64,000 bases of DNA from Flavobacterium gillisiae (GTDB lineage Bacteria > Bacteroidota > Bacteroidia > Flavobacteriales > Flavobacteriaceae), in the NCBI RefSeq assembly GCF_900107635.1, contig NZ_FNRD01000005.1:186001-250000 (forward strand). The letters are read 5' to 3'. The notes under the pieces are model-generated. The model was not told the origin of the DNA. It made no database searches and worked only from the letters and a program-made list of their open reading frames with translations. This document shows, in pieces, positions 42,054 to 50,966 of the stretch (positions are counted from its first letter, which is position 1; each line of letters opens with the position of its first letter). The translations under genes were made by a program, and so were the position numbers.

Positions 42054-44222
42054 ATGATATCCATTACCGAAAAGACATTACAAGATTTACAATTCCCAAC
42101 TGTACTCGAAACTATTTCGACCATCTGTAATACAGACATTGGGAAACAAAAAGCCTTAGAAATTACCCCGTTTAGAGACAAAGAAACTTTGATGCAAGCT
42201 TTAATGCAAACATCTGAATATGTCTCTTCTTTCCAAAATAACAATGCGATTCCAAATCATGGTTTTGATGCCATAAGTCATGAAATTAAATTTCTGGCGA
42301 TTGAGGATAGTTTTCTGGAAGTGGGTAGTTTTAGAAAAATTGCCACCTTGTCTTCAACGGTTAACTTTTTATTGAATTATTTCAAAAAATTCGATGACTA
42401 TTACCCGCATTTAAATACCAGAGCTTCTCAAGTGGAACTTACTAAAGACATTATCACTTCAGTTGATGCGATAGTCGATAAATATGGTGAAATAAAAGAC
42501 AATGCCTCTCCTGAATTATTGAATATTCGTAGAGACATCAACTTGATACGTGGTAAAGTCAATCAGAGTTTTGGAGTAGCACTCACACAATACAACAGCT
42601 TAGGTTATCTTGATGACATCAAAGAAAGTTTTGTTCAAAACCGCAGGGTTTTGGCTGTTTTAGCGATGTATCGTCGTAAAGTAAAAGGATCTATCTTAGG
42701 AAGTTCAAAAACAGGAAGCATCGCTTATATCGAACCAGAAGCTACCTTAAAATATTCCCGCGAACTAAGTAATTTAGAATATGAAGAAAGCGAAGAAATC
42801 ACACGGATACTAAAACAATTATCGAATGATATTCGGCCGTTTTTACCGTTATTAATTCAATATCAGGATTTCCTAAGTGATATTGATGTTATTGCGGCTA
42901 AAGCAAAATATGCCAACCGAATCAACGGTATAATGCCCCAAATTACAGACAATCGCCGACTCTATTTTAGAGATGCCTACCATCCTATTTTGTATTTGAA
43001 CAACAAACAGAAAAAAGAAATTACGCATCCGCAAACTATTGAACTGAAGCAAGAAAACAGAATCATTGTGATTTCTGGACCCAATGCTGGTGGTAAAACA
43101 ATCTCTTTAAAAACAGTTGGATTACTACAATTGATGTTGCAGTCAGGAATGTTAATTCCGGTTCATGAACGCTCAGAAACTTTTTTATTCGATCGAATAC
43201 TTACAGATATTGGAGACAACCAATCTATTGAAAATCATTTGAGTACATACAGTTACCGACTAAAGAACATGAACTACTTCTTGAAGAAGTGCAACAAGAA
43301 AACCATGTTCCTAATTGATGAATTTGGTACTGGTTCTGACCCAGAATTAGGTGGTGCTTTGGCAGAAATTTTCCTCGAAGAATTCTACCATCGAGAAGCT
43401 TTTGGAATAATAACTACCCATTATTCGAATCTTAAAATTCTAGCTAATGAGTTGCCTTTTGCGACTAATGCTAATATGATGTTTGATGAAAAGTCATTGG
43501 AACCTATGTATAAATTGGCTTTGGGCCAAGCGGGAAGTTCCTTTACTTTTGAAGTAGCATTAAAAAACGGAATTCCGTTCAGTCTGATCAATCGTGCTAA
43601 GAAGAAAATTGAAGTTGGAAAAGTACGCTTTGACAAAACCATTGCGACCTTACAAAAAGAACGTTCGAAAATGGAAAAGACTTCACAAACGCTAAAGGAA
43701 GAAGAAACCAAAGCACGCGAGGAAGGAAAGAAAATGGAAACGATCAATGTCAAAATCAAGCAAAAGTTGGAAAGCTATCAAGAATTATATGACAGCAACC
43801 AAAAAACGATTTACATAGGTCAAAAGATTGAAGACATTGCGGAGAAGTATTTCAATAATAAGAGCAAAAAAGACCTTATTGGTGAATTTTTAAAAATCAT
43901 CGAAATTGAAAATTCAAAACGCAAGAAAGCAACGCCGAAAGAAGCTAAAGCGATTGTAGCTAAAAAGAAAGAAGTTATTGCCGAAGTTACGGTGCATGTA
44001 GAAGAAATAAGAAAAGAAAAGAAGGAAAAGAAACTGAAGCCTGTTATTGAGAAAGTCAAAGCTATTATTCGTTTAGGTGACCGTGTACGAATGTTAGACG
44101 GAAAAGCAGTAGGTACAATTGATAGTATAGAAAAAAATAAAGCAACTGTAAATTACGGTATGTTTACATCCAAAGTTAGTTTAGACGAACTGGAATTAGT
44201 GGAAGCGATGAAGAAGAAGTAG
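42054..44222 (+). CDS. mutS2: MutS2-type ATPase without Smr domain
   Basis: A 722-residue MutS2 family protein. Start by core/lever domains (residues 1-~300), ABC ATPase domain with Walker A GPNAGGKTISLKTVG and Walker B MFLIDEFGTGSDPELGGA, signature SYSTYS-region replaced by HLSTYSYRLKNMN. A coiled coil follows (~540-640, KKIEVGKVRFDKTIATLQKE and Lys/Glu-rich sequence). The C-terminus is a short KOW-like end, GDRVRMLDGKAVGTIDSIEK, with no Smr nuclease domain, unlike Firmicutes MutS2. In Firmicutes MutS2 acts on recombination intermediates or collided ribosomes; without Smr the nuclease role would be lost. Start chosen from the -7 box position. Confidence 0.93.
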   Translation: MISITEKTLQDLQFPTVLETISTICNTDIGKQKALEITPFRDKETLMQALMQTSEYVSSFQNNNAIPNHGFDAISHEIKFLAIEDSFLEVGSFRKIATLSSTVNFLLNYFKKFDDYYPHLNTRASQVELTKDIITSVDAIVDKYGEIKDNASPELLNIRRDINLIRGKVNQSFGVALTQYNSLGYLDDIKESFVQNRRVLAVLAMYRRKVKGSILGSSKTGSIAYIEPEATLKYSRELSNLEYEESEEITRILKQLSNDIRPFLPLLIQYQDFLSDIDVIAAKAKYANRINGIMPQITDNRRLYFRDAYHPILYLNNKQKKEITHPQTIELKQENRIIVISGPNAGGKTISLKTVGLLQLMLQSGMLIPVHERSETFLFDRILTDIGDNQSIENHLSTYSYRLKNMNYFLKKCNKKTMFLIDEFGTGSDPELGGALAEIFLEEFYHREAFGIITTHYSNLKILANELPFATNANMMFDEKSLEPMYKLALGQAGSSFTFEVALKNGIPFSLINRAKKKIEVGKVRFDKTIATLQKERSKMEKTSQTLKEEETKAREEGKKMETINVKIKQKLESYQELYDSNQKTIYIGQKIEDIAEKYFNNKSKKDLIGEFLKIIEIENSKRKKATPKEAKAIVAKKKEVIAEVTVHVEEIRKEKKEKKLKPVIEKVKAIIRLGDRVRMLDGKAVGTIDSIEKNKATVNYGMFTSKVSLDELELVEAMKKK

Positions 44223-44867
44223 TCAGCGTTCAGGTTAGTAGTGTCATTGCGAGGGACGAAGCAATCACACTAAAACACATCGACAAACTGAATCGAAAAA
44301 CAAATTCATTGCGAGGGACGAAGCAATCACACTAAAACACGTCGACACTTAATAAAGCTCATTGAAACGGAAATACTGGATGAGATAGCTTCGTTCCTCG
44401 CTATGACTTAAACAATGGATTTTGACTTAGTGAAAATTAGAAGTAATTATTATTCGTAAAAGTTAAAGACGTCAAACTGAATCGGCAAACAAAGTCATTG
44501 CGAGGAACGAAGTAATCAAGCTAAAATACATCGACAAACTGAATCGGCAAACAAAGTCATTGCGAGGGACGAAGCAATCACACTAAAACACATCGACAAG
44601 CTGAATCGACAAACAAAGTCTTTGCGAGGAACGAAGCAATCACAATAAAACACATCGACAAGCTGAATCGACAAACAAAGTCTTTGCGAGGAACGAAGCA
44701 ATCACACTAAAACACATCGACAAACTGAATAAAGCATATTGAAACGGAAATACTGGGTGAGATAGCTTCGTTCCTCGCTACGACTTAGGTAATGGATTTT
44801 GAATTTGTAAAAATTAGATAAAGGTACCCATTCCTCTAAACGACTTTGTATATTAATAATTATATTA
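44223..44867. repeat. 62-bp tandem repeats of the 'CATTGCGAGG' family
   Basis: The word CATTGCGAGGGACGAAGCAA and variants begin at 44245, 44307, 44496, 44558, 44619 and 44681. From 44496 onwards four units follow with a ~62-bp period, each with CACTAAAACACATCGACAA and a CTGAATCG link. Inverted copies (TAGCTTCGTTCCTCGCTA) stand near 44388 and 44764. Elements with this core are known to be dispersed in many bacteria. The spacers are repeats themselves, not unique sequences. Confidence 0.75.
44352..44483 (+). repeat. Left copy of a ~130-bp direct duplication
   Basis: From AATAAAGCTCATTGAAACGG to GTCAAACTGAAT this stretch is nearly identical to 45264-45394, with small changes only (for example GTGAAAATTAGAAG versus GTGCAAATTAGAAG). 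The two copies flank the broken GIY-YIG gene in direct orientation. A third, partial copy stands at 44740-44820. Confidence 0.65.
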
Positions 44868-44883
44868 GTGGTAAAAAAAATAA

Positions 44884-45197
44884 ATGAAACCAGGATTTAT
44901 ATATATATATATATAATTACAAATATTAATCAGACTGTTGTTTATATTGGTGTTACCTCAAATCTTCCACAAAGGATAATGGATCATAAAAATAAAAGAG
45001 ATCCAAAATCATTTTCTGCGCGTTACAATTTAAATGTTTTAGTTTATTACGAACAATTTCAGTAGATTGGTGATGCAATAGCACGAGAAAAACAAATTAA
45101 AGCTGGTTCTAGAAAATCTAAAAATAATTTAATCCGTTCTACAAACCCAACTTGGAATGATTTATTTGAAGAAATTAAAGATGTCATGACCGAATGA
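44884..45197 (+). pseudogene. GIY-YIG endonuclease-like gene, frameshifted and with a nonsense codon
   Basis: The ATG at 44884 opens MKPGFIYIYI and stops in an (AT)8 tract. In another frame the sequence continues IITNINQTVVYIGVTSNLPQ, RIMDHKNKRD and LVYYEQFQ up to TAG at 45063-45065, then IGDAIAREKQIKAGSRKSKN to TGA at 45195-45197. Stand-alone GIY-YIG proteins of this length (~100 aa, GFIYIITN...YIGVTSNL) are common in Bacteroidota. Seven AT units instead of eight would restore the frame from ATG, leaving only the TAG. The gene lies inside a repeat-rich region between two direct duplications. Confidence 0.8.
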
Positions 45198-45475
45198 AAA
45201 AATATAAACAGAAACAAAGTCATTGCGAGGGACGAAGCAATCACACTAAAACACATCGACACTGAATAAAGCTCATTGAAACGGAAATACTGGATGAGAT
45301 AGCTTCGTTCCTCGCTATGACTTAAACAATGGATTTTGACTTAGTGCAAATTAGAAGGAATTACTATTCGTAAAAGTAAAACGTCAAACTGAATTAAACA
45401 TATTTCAACGGAAATACTGGCTGAGATAGCTTCGCTCCTCACAAAAACAATCAAACCAATTTTTAAACAATAGAA
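45198..45475. repeat. Right part of the CATTGCGAGG repeat region
   Basis: Contains another CATTGCGAGGGACGAAGCAA at 45221, the right direct duplication (45264-45394), and inverted copies at about 45299 (TAGCTTCGTTCCTCGCTA) and 45423. No gene. The final inverted unit runs on to 45517 and overlaps the start of the DCC protein gene. Confidence 0.7.
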
Positions 45476-45511
45476 ATGGATAAACCTAATGAGATTGCTT
45501 CGTTCCTCGCA

Positions 45512-45928
45512 ATGACACTCACCCCTAAAGACAAAAAAATAATCCTCTTTGATGGCGTCTGTAATTTGTGCAATTCGGCAGTACAATTTATTATAAAACA
45601 CGATAAAAAGGACGTTTTTAGATTTGTTGCATTGCAATCCGATTTAGGTCTGCAAATTTGCAAACATATTGGCGTAGATCAAAAAAGTATGGACAGTATA
45701 ATACTCTACGTGCCTGGAATTGCCTATTACTACAAATCAGAGGCAGCTTTAGAAATTGCCTCCCAACTTGGTTCTTTTTATAGTTTGTTAGCCATTTTTA
45801 AAATTTTACCATCCAAATTCAGTAACTTTATATACGATTGGATTGCAAGAAACAGATACAAATGGTTTGGTAAAAAAGAAAGCTGCATGATACCTACACC
45901 AGAATTAAAATCAAAATTCTTAGCCTAA
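45512..45928 (+). CDS. DCC-family thiol-disulfide oxidoreductase-like protein (DUF393)
   Basis: A ~138-residue protein starting MTLTPKDKKIILFDGVCNLC, with the DCC motif D-G-x-C-x-x-C (C17 and C20) and the strand FVALQSDLGLQICKHIG. The C-terminus WIARNRYKWFGKKESCMIPT is typical of the family, which has a thioredoxin-like fold but no proven reaction. The open frame extends to an ATG at 45476, but those 12 codons are repeat sequence (ATTGCTTCGTTCCTCGCAATG); I therefore prefer the ATG at 45512, itself supplied by the last repeat unit. Confidence 0.88.
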   Translation: MTLTPKDKKIILFDGVCNLCNSAVQFIIKHDKKDVFRFVALQSDLGLQICKHIGVDQKSMDSIILYVPGIAYYYKSEAALEIASQLGSFYSLLAIFKILPSKFSNFIYDWIARNRYKWFGKKESCMIPTPELKSKFLA

Positions 45929-46002
45929 AACTCCATTTACTGATTTTTATCATATTGTTTCACCGACAAAATTTATATTTTTGAATTTAAAATAAAATAT
46001 AC

Positions 46003-46131
46003 ATGAAAAATACAGCACTTATTACTTGGGATAGCGGTTCGATAATTATTGTTTTCGTCTTTGGTTTCGTATGCTTGGCTTTGGTAGCTACTGTCTTACT
46101 ATTAATGAACAGCGATAAGAAAAAGAAATAA
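46003..46131 (+). CDS. 42-residue single-helix membrane protein
   Basis: A short frame: MKNTALITWDSGSIIIVFVF, GFVCLALVATVLLLMNSDKKKK. One transmembrane helix (residues ~13-35) followed by a lysine tail, so N-out/C-in. From memory, small proteins of this form (ITWDSGS..., ending MNSDKKKK) occur in other flavobacteria. No function known. It stands alone, 74 bp after the DCC gene. Confidence 0.6.
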   Translation: MKNTALITWDSGSIIIVFVFGFVCLALVATVLLLMNSDKKKK

Positions 46132-46324
46132 AACCAGACTCCTTCTAAATAATTTAAGAATACATAAGCAGTCATTATTTAATGTCTAAATTTCTTGTAT
46201 TCATTACTGCTGCGTCTTCTTCTTTTGAATTTGCAGTAGCAATTACTTCTCTATTTCCAATATAAAACTACACTACAGTTAACGTTGCTTCAACAGCGAT
46301 ACTAAACTATAATTTACTTTAACG

Positions 46325-46356
46325 AAAAAAGGATGCCGTAAATCGACATCCTTTTT
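46325..46356 (-). terminator. Terminator of ettA
   Basis: GGATG at 46331-46335 pairs with CATCC at 46347-46351, extended by A/T runs on both sides. On the minus strand it follows the ettA stop by 23 bp and has a T-run. Confidence 0.65.
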
Positions 46357-46378
46357 GTTATTGTATCAAAAACTAAAA

Positions 46379-48073
46379 TTAACTTCTGATTAGTTTTCTG
46401 TATTTTAAACGTTTTGGGGTTAAATCTCCACCTAAGCGTTTTTTCTTATTTTCTTCATATTCAGAGAAACCACCTTCAAAATAATACACATCAGAATTTC
46501 CTTCAAAGGCAAGAATGTGTGTACAAATTCTATCTAAGAACCATCTGTCGTGAGAAATTACTACTGCACAACCGGCAAAGTTATCCAAACCTTCTTCTAA
46601 AGCACGTAGCGTATTAATATCCAAATCATTGGTAGGCTCATCCAGTAATAAAACGTTACCCTCCTCTTTCAAAGTCATTGCAAGGTGTAAACGGTTACGC
46701 TCACCACCAGAAAGTGTTGAAACTTTTTTGTTTTGATCACTTCCTCCGAAGTTGAAACGGCTTAAATAAGCACGAGAATTCACTTGACGACCACCCATCA
46801 TAATTAATTCTTGACCATCACAAAAGTTTTCCCAGATTGATTTATTAGGATCAATATTAGAGTGCGCTTGATCGACATAAGCGATTTTTACTGTGTCACC
46901 AATTACAAATTCACCCGCATCTGGTTTCTCTTCACCCATTATCATTCTGAAAATAGTCGATTTACCAGCACCATTTGGCCCGATGATTCCAACGATTCCA
47001 GCTTGTGGTAAAGTGAAATTTAAATTATCATATAGTAATTTATCTCCATAGGATTTAGCCACTCCCTTTGCTTCGATAACGTTAGTACCTAAACGTGGCC
47101 CATTAGGAATATAAATTTCTAATTTCTCGTCTAATGCTTTTTGATCTTCATTAAGCATTTTATCGTAATTCTGTAAACGTGCTTTTTGTTTCGTTTGACG
47201 TCCTTTGGCACCTTGGCGAACCCAGTCCAACTCACGTTCTAAGTTTTTTCTACGTTTAGAAGCTACTTTTTCTTCAAGAGCCATTCTGCTTGATTTTTGG
47301 TCTAACCAAGAAGAGTAATTCCCTTTCCATGGAATACCTTCTCCTCTATCTAACTCTAAAATCCAACCCGCTACATTATCCAAGAAGTATCTATCGTGCG
47401 TTACAGCGATAACTGTTCCAGCATATTGAGCTAAATGTTGCTCTAACCATAATACACTTTCTGCATCCAAGTGATTGGTAGGTTCATCAAGAAGCAATAC
47501 ATCCGGTTGTTGCAATAACAAACGACATAAAGCCACACGACGACGTTCACCTCCTGAAAGGTTCTTTATAGGAGTATCTGCATCTGGAGTACGTAAAGCA
47601 TCCATTGCAATTTCTAATTTTGTATCAATTTCCCAAGCACCTAATGCATCAATTTTGTCTTGTAACAAAGCTTGACGATCCATTAGTTTTTCCATCTTAT
47701 CTGCATCTTCATACACTTCTGGAAGACCAAAACTATCATTGATTTGATTAAACTCCTCTAAGACCGCCATTGTTTCAGCAACACCTTCACGAACAATTTC
47801 GATAACGGTTTTACTATCGTCAAGAATAGGTTCTTGCTCTAAATATCCTACAGTGTATCCTGGTGCGAAAACAACATCTCCCTGATAGTTTTTATCCGTA
47901 CCAGCAATAATTTTTAATAAAGAAGATTTTCCAGATCCATTAAGACCTAAAATACCAATTTTTGCTCCATAAAAGAAACTCAAATAGATATTTTTAAGAA
48001 CGGGTTTATCTGCTCCTGTGTAGGTTTTACTCAATTTTGACATTGAGAAAATCACTTTCTTATCGTCTGCCAT
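46379..48073 (-). CDS. ettA: Energy-dependent translational throttle protein EttA (ABC-F)
   Basis: A 564-residue ABC-F ATPase with two tandem ATP-binding domains, normal for EttA. It binds the ribosomal E site and gates elongation according to the ATP/ADP ratio. Domain 1: Walker A GLNGSGKSSLLK, signature LSGGERRRVALC, Walker B LLLDEPTNHLD. Domain 2: GPNGAGKSTIFRM, LSGGERNRLHLAM, LLLDEPTNDLD. The arm and linker between them (YSSWLDQKSSRMALEEKVAS) belong to the EttA group. Single gene with terminator at 46325-46356. Confidence 0.95.
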   Translation of the reverse strand: MADDKKVIFSMSKLSKTYTGADKPVLKNIYLSFFYGAKIGILGLNGSGKSSLLKIIAGTDKNYQGDVVFAPGYTVGYLEQEPILDDSKTVIEIVREGVAETMAVLEEFNQINDSFGLPEVYEDADKMEKLMDRQALLQDKIDALGAWEIDTKLEIAMDALRTPDADTPIKNLSGGERRRVALCRLLLQQPDVLLLDEPTNHLDAESVLWLEQHLAQYAGTVIAVTHDRYFLDNVAGWILELDRGEGIPWKGNYSSWLDQKSSRMALEEKVASKRRKNLERELDWVRQGAKGRQTKQKARLQNYDKMLNEDQKALDEKLEIYIPNGPRLGTNVIEAKGVAKSYGDKLLYDNLNFTLPQAGIVGIIGPNGAGKSTIFRMIMGEEKPDAGEFVIGDTVKIAYVDQAHSNIDPNKSIWENFCDGQELIMMGGRQVNSRAYLSRFNFGGSDQNKKVSTLSGGERNRLHLAMTLKEEGNVLLLDEPTNDLDINTLRALEEGLDNFAGCAVVISHDRWFLDRICTHILAFEGNSDVYYFEGGFSEYEENKKKRLGGDLTPKRLKYRKLIRS

Positions 48074-48118
48074 TTTTTTATTATTTTTAATTTAAAATTC
48101 AATATTTAAAACATTTTT

Positions 48119-48301
48119 CTAAAGTCTCCCTTTGAGTGAGCTAAAAACCCACGCATTTGCTAAAAACCCCACGCCAACAGCAGCAAATCCCCATCCGGAA
48201 ACATCGCTGTATCTAAAAGCGCCAAGACCTATTAAGAGTAAACCCATTACTATCATTATAAAAGTAGCCCATCCTAAGATGGTATTCTTATTCATTCCCA
48301 T
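48119..48301 (-). CDS. CAL67264-family small membrane protein
   Basis: A 60-residue protein from MGMNKNTILGWATFIMIVMG, then LLLIGLGAFRYSDVSGWGFA and AVGVGFLANAWVFSSLKGRL: two transmembrane helices with a conserved-looking RYSDVSGWG turn. I recognise this as the widespread flavobacterial CAL67264 family, function unknown. The ATG at 48301 matches the family start; the longer frame adds nine residues. It stands between holA and ettA on the same strand. Confidence 0.8.
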   Translation of the reverse strand: MGMNKNTILGWATFIMIVMGLLLIGLGAFRYSDVSGWGFAAVGVGFLANAWVFSSLKGRL

Positions 48302-48346
48302 AATTAAAGCCTGTTTTTTAAAGTGCAAATATCGTGAATTTAACTG

Positions 48347-49351
48347 CTAATTGAATATATTATACAGCATTTCTCGTAACAAGTCGGAATTTGACATCGA
48401 ACTCGCTCCTACTCCTTTGCTTTTTACGTCGATATCCCGCAAGGAAGCTACAATTTGGCTTACCTTTTTCATGGGGTAATTTTTAAGAGCCAGATCATAT
48501 TCTTTTAGGAAAAAAGGATTTACTCCAATAACTGCTGCGACATTTTTTGGATTTCTGTCTTTGAGTCCGTGGTATTTCAATAATTGGATAAAAAAACCAA
48601 AAACCAGACTTGTGGTAACCACCATTGGGTTCTCTTTTGGATTGTTTGCGAAATTTTCAGCAATTGTGTATGCTTTAAGTTGGTTCCTTTCTCCTATTGC
48701 TTTCCGAAGCTCAAACACATTAAAGTCCTTACTGAAACCAATGTTTTCTTCAATATCTTTAGGAGTAATCACACTTCCTTTTGGCAATATAATTTGCAGC
48801 TTCTCTAGTTCGTTATTAATTTTACCCAAATTCGTTCCTAGAAATTCCACAAGCATTGCGTTAGCTTTTGGTTCAATGGTATATTTTTTACTAGCTAATA
48901 TACGTTTTATCCAATCGCCAACCTGGTTCTCATATAATTTTTTGCTTTCATAAACCAAACCATTTTTTCCTAAAACCTTGGTTACTTTTTTGCGTTTATC
49001 CAGTGTTTTGTATTTGTAACAAATCACTAAAACGGTAGTAGGCATTGGATTATCGGCATAGCTTTCTAGCTTGTCAATAGTACGACTCAAATCCTGAGCT
49101 TCTTTTACAATCACTACCTGACGTTCCGCCATCATTGGATAACGTTTAGCTGTAGAAATAATATCTTCAACAGAAACATCCCGACCGTACAAAACGGTTT
49201 GATTGAATCCTTTTTCCTCTTCAGACAAGACATTTTTTTCAATGTAGTCTGATACGATATCAATATAGTAGGGCTCTTCACCCATCAAAAAATAAATCGG
49301 TTTGATGTTCCCGCTTTTTATATCATTCAGAATTTTTATAACCTCGTCCAT
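48347..49351 (-). CDS. holA: DNA polymerase III delta subunit
   Basis: A 334-residue delta subunit of the clamp loader, which opens the beta clamp. Domain I lacks a working P-loop as expected: KPIYFLMGEEPYYIDIVSDY at the N-terminus, then MMAERQVVIVKEAQDL and TTVLVICYKYKTLDKRKKVT. The C-terminal collar domain ends in DLLREMLYNIF. Usual length. Divergent from the HSDR_N-like gene across 101 bp. Confidence 0.93.
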   Translation of the reverse strand: MDEVIKILNDIKSGNIKPIYFLMGEEPYYIDIVSDYIEKNVLSEEEKGFNQTVLYGRDVSVEDIISTAKRYPMMAERQVVIVKEAQDLSRTIDKLESYADNPMPTTVLVICYKYKTLDKRKKVTKVLGKNGLVYESKKLYENQVGDWIKRILASKKYTIEPKANAMLVEFLGTNLGKINNELEKLQIILPKGSVITPKDIEENIGFSKDFNVFELRKAIGERNQLKAYTIAENFANNPKENPMVVTTSLVFGFFIQLLKYHGLKDRNPKNVAAVIGVNPFFLKEYDLALKNYPMKKVSQIVASLRDIDVKSKGVGASSMSNSDLLREMLYNIFN

Positions 49352-49452
49352 TTTTTCAGTATTCAGTGTTCAGTTACAGTATTCAGTCACAATGTTATAA
49401 ATAACTATAACTTTAAACGGTAAACTTTAAACATTTTAATTATTTTTGCCTG

Positions 49453-49899
49453 ATGCAGCAATTGGATTTTTCTTCTTATAGTTTCCGCTTCAAAAATAGC
49501 GAAAATAAAGTGTCTATTTTTGACGAAATCAGGAAAAAATTTATCATTCTCACACCAGAGGAATGGGTTCGCCAACATGTCGTCCGGTTTTTATTGGAAG
49601 AAAAAAAATACCCTAAATCCCTGATTAATGTAGAAAAAGTTCTTAAAGTCAACGGATTACGAAAAAGATATGACGTAGTAGTGTTTAACTCGGATGGTTC
49701 AATATGTGTCTTAATCGAATGCAAAGCTCCCGAAATAAAAATAGGCCAAGCTACGTTTGACCAAATTGCCCGTTACAATATGACGATGAATGCGGAATAT
49801 TTGATGGTAACCAACGGAATGAATCATTACTTTTGCCAAATGGATTTTGAAAATGAGAAATACCAGTTTCTACCCGAACTCCCTGAATACAGTATCTAA
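49453..49899 (+). CDS. Stand-alone HsdR_N-like (PD-D/ExK) protein
   Basis: A 148-residue protein of the type I restriction enzyme R N-terminal domain group. The nuclease-fold residues are visible: GLRKRYDVVVFNSDG followed by CVLIECKAPEIKIGQATFDQ gives D-x(n)-E-C-K, the PD-(D/E)xK pattern, and QIARYNMTMNAEYLMVTNG is the usual helix plus strand. The N-terminus TPEEWVRQHVVRFLLEEKK is also typical. No methylase, specificity or helicase gene lies nearby. Found as a single conserved gene near holA in flavobacteria; the role is unknown. Confidence 0.85.
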   Translation: MQQLDFSSYSFRFKNSENKVSIFDEIRKKFIILTPEEWVRQHVVRFLLEEKKYPKSLINVEKVLKVNGLRKRYDVVVFNSDGSICVLIECKAPEIKIGQATFDQIARYNMTMNAEYLMVTNGMNHYFCQMDFENEKYQFLPELPEYSI

Positions 49900-49908
49900 A
49901 TAATCAAA

Positions 49909-50895
49909 ATGAATATAGCAGTCGTTATCCTAAATTGGAATGGTGTACAATTATTAGAGCAATTTTTACCTTCAATAATAGCATTTTCTCCAGAAGCCAC
50001 TATTTATGTAGCAGATAATGCCTCTACAGATGAGTCCATCTCTTTTGTAGAAGAGCACTACTCAAGCGTAAAAATCGTCAAAAACACCCATAATTTTGGT
50101 TTTGCACAAGGCTATAATGAAGCACTGAAACATATTGACGCTGAAATATATGCTTTGGTAAATTCTGACATAGAAGTTACAGCAAACTGGTTATCTCCTA
50201 TTATTGATACTTTTAAAAACGAACCGCAAACTGCTATTGTACAACCTAAAATATTAGATTTTAAAAATAAAAAGTACTTTGAATACGCTGGCGCAGCAGG
50301 TGGCTACATCGATAAATTTGGTTATCCCTATTGTAGGGGCCGTCTTTTTGAAACCGTTGAGGAAGACAAAGGACAATATGACGATGAAATAGAAATTTTT
50401 TGGGCTTCAGGAGCTTGTTTTTTCATCAGAAGCTATGTTTACAAAGAACTGCATGGATTTGACGATGATTTTTTTGCACATCAAGAGGAAATTGATCTTT
50501 GCTGGCGTGCTATAAATAAGGGATATACCATAAAATACAATTATAAATCAATGGTGTATCATGTGGGTGGAGCTACCCTAAAACAGGGTAATCCAAAGAA
50601 AACCTATTTGAACTTCAGAAATTCATTACTAATGTTAACCAAAAACGTTCCCAAGGAAAGTTTGTATGCAGTTCTATTTAGTCGAATGATTTTAGATGGA
50701 ATTGCGGGATTACAATTTATTTTTCAAGGAAAATTTTCGCATTTTTCAGCCATTCTGAAAGCCCATTATTCTTTTTATACTTTATTTTCAAGAACTTACA
50801 AAAAAAGAGGTAGTTTTCAGACAAAAAAGTACTATAACATCAAAAGCATCGTTTACCAATATTATGTAATTTGTGGCAAGGTATTTGCGAACTGA
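49909..50895 (+). CDS. Glycosyltransferase family 2
   Basis: A 328-residue GT-A fold enzyme. The opening IAVVILNWNGVQLLEQFLPS and VADNASTDESISFVEEHY are the nucleotide-sugar binding start; VNSDIEVTANWLSPI carries the DxD-like metal site (NSDIE), and FFAHQEEIDLCWRAINKGY contains the ED-type catalytic region. Likely rhamnosyl- or similar transfer onto a polysaccharide, acceptor unknown. It begins nine bases after the HSDR_N-like gene, so they are likely co-transcribed. The tail after ~260 is amphipathic. Confidence 0.92.
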   Translation: MNIAVVILNWNGVQLLEQFLPSIIAFSPEATIYVADNASTDESISFVEEHYSSVKIVKNTHNFGFAQGYNEALKHIDAEIYALVNSDIEVTANWLSPIIDTFKNEPQTAIVQPKILDFKNKKYFEYAGAAGGYIDKFGYPYCRGRLFETVEEDKGQYDDEIEIFWASGACFFIRSYVYKELHGFDDDFFAHQEEIDLCWRAINKGYTIKYNYKSMVYHVGGATLKQGNPKKTYLNFRNSLLMLTKNVPKESLYAVLFSRMILDGIAGLQFIFQGKFSHFSAILKAHYSFYTLFSRTYKKRGSFQTKKYYNIKSIVYQYYVICGKVFAN

Positions 50896-50966
50896 TTTTA
50901 ACATTAAATTGTATATTTTATTAACTATTTTAAAACTATTTTTGTAATTCACTAAACATTAAATTT

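Noticed and set aside
44245..44740. Regularly spaced repeats as a CRISPR array
   Set aside because: The whole ~62-bp unit is repeated, including the sequence between cores, so there are no unique spacers; no cas genes are near.
44868..45065. 65-codon frame from GTG as an intact GIY-YIG gene
   Set aside because: The GTG frame lacks the normal start of the family and ends at a TAG before the conserved AIAREKQIKAG helix; better explained as a broken longer gene.
49453..49899. HsdR_N-like gene as part of a restriction-modification system
   Set aside because: No methylase, specificity or helicase partner is present; the gene sits among housekeeping genes and is a known stand-alone form.
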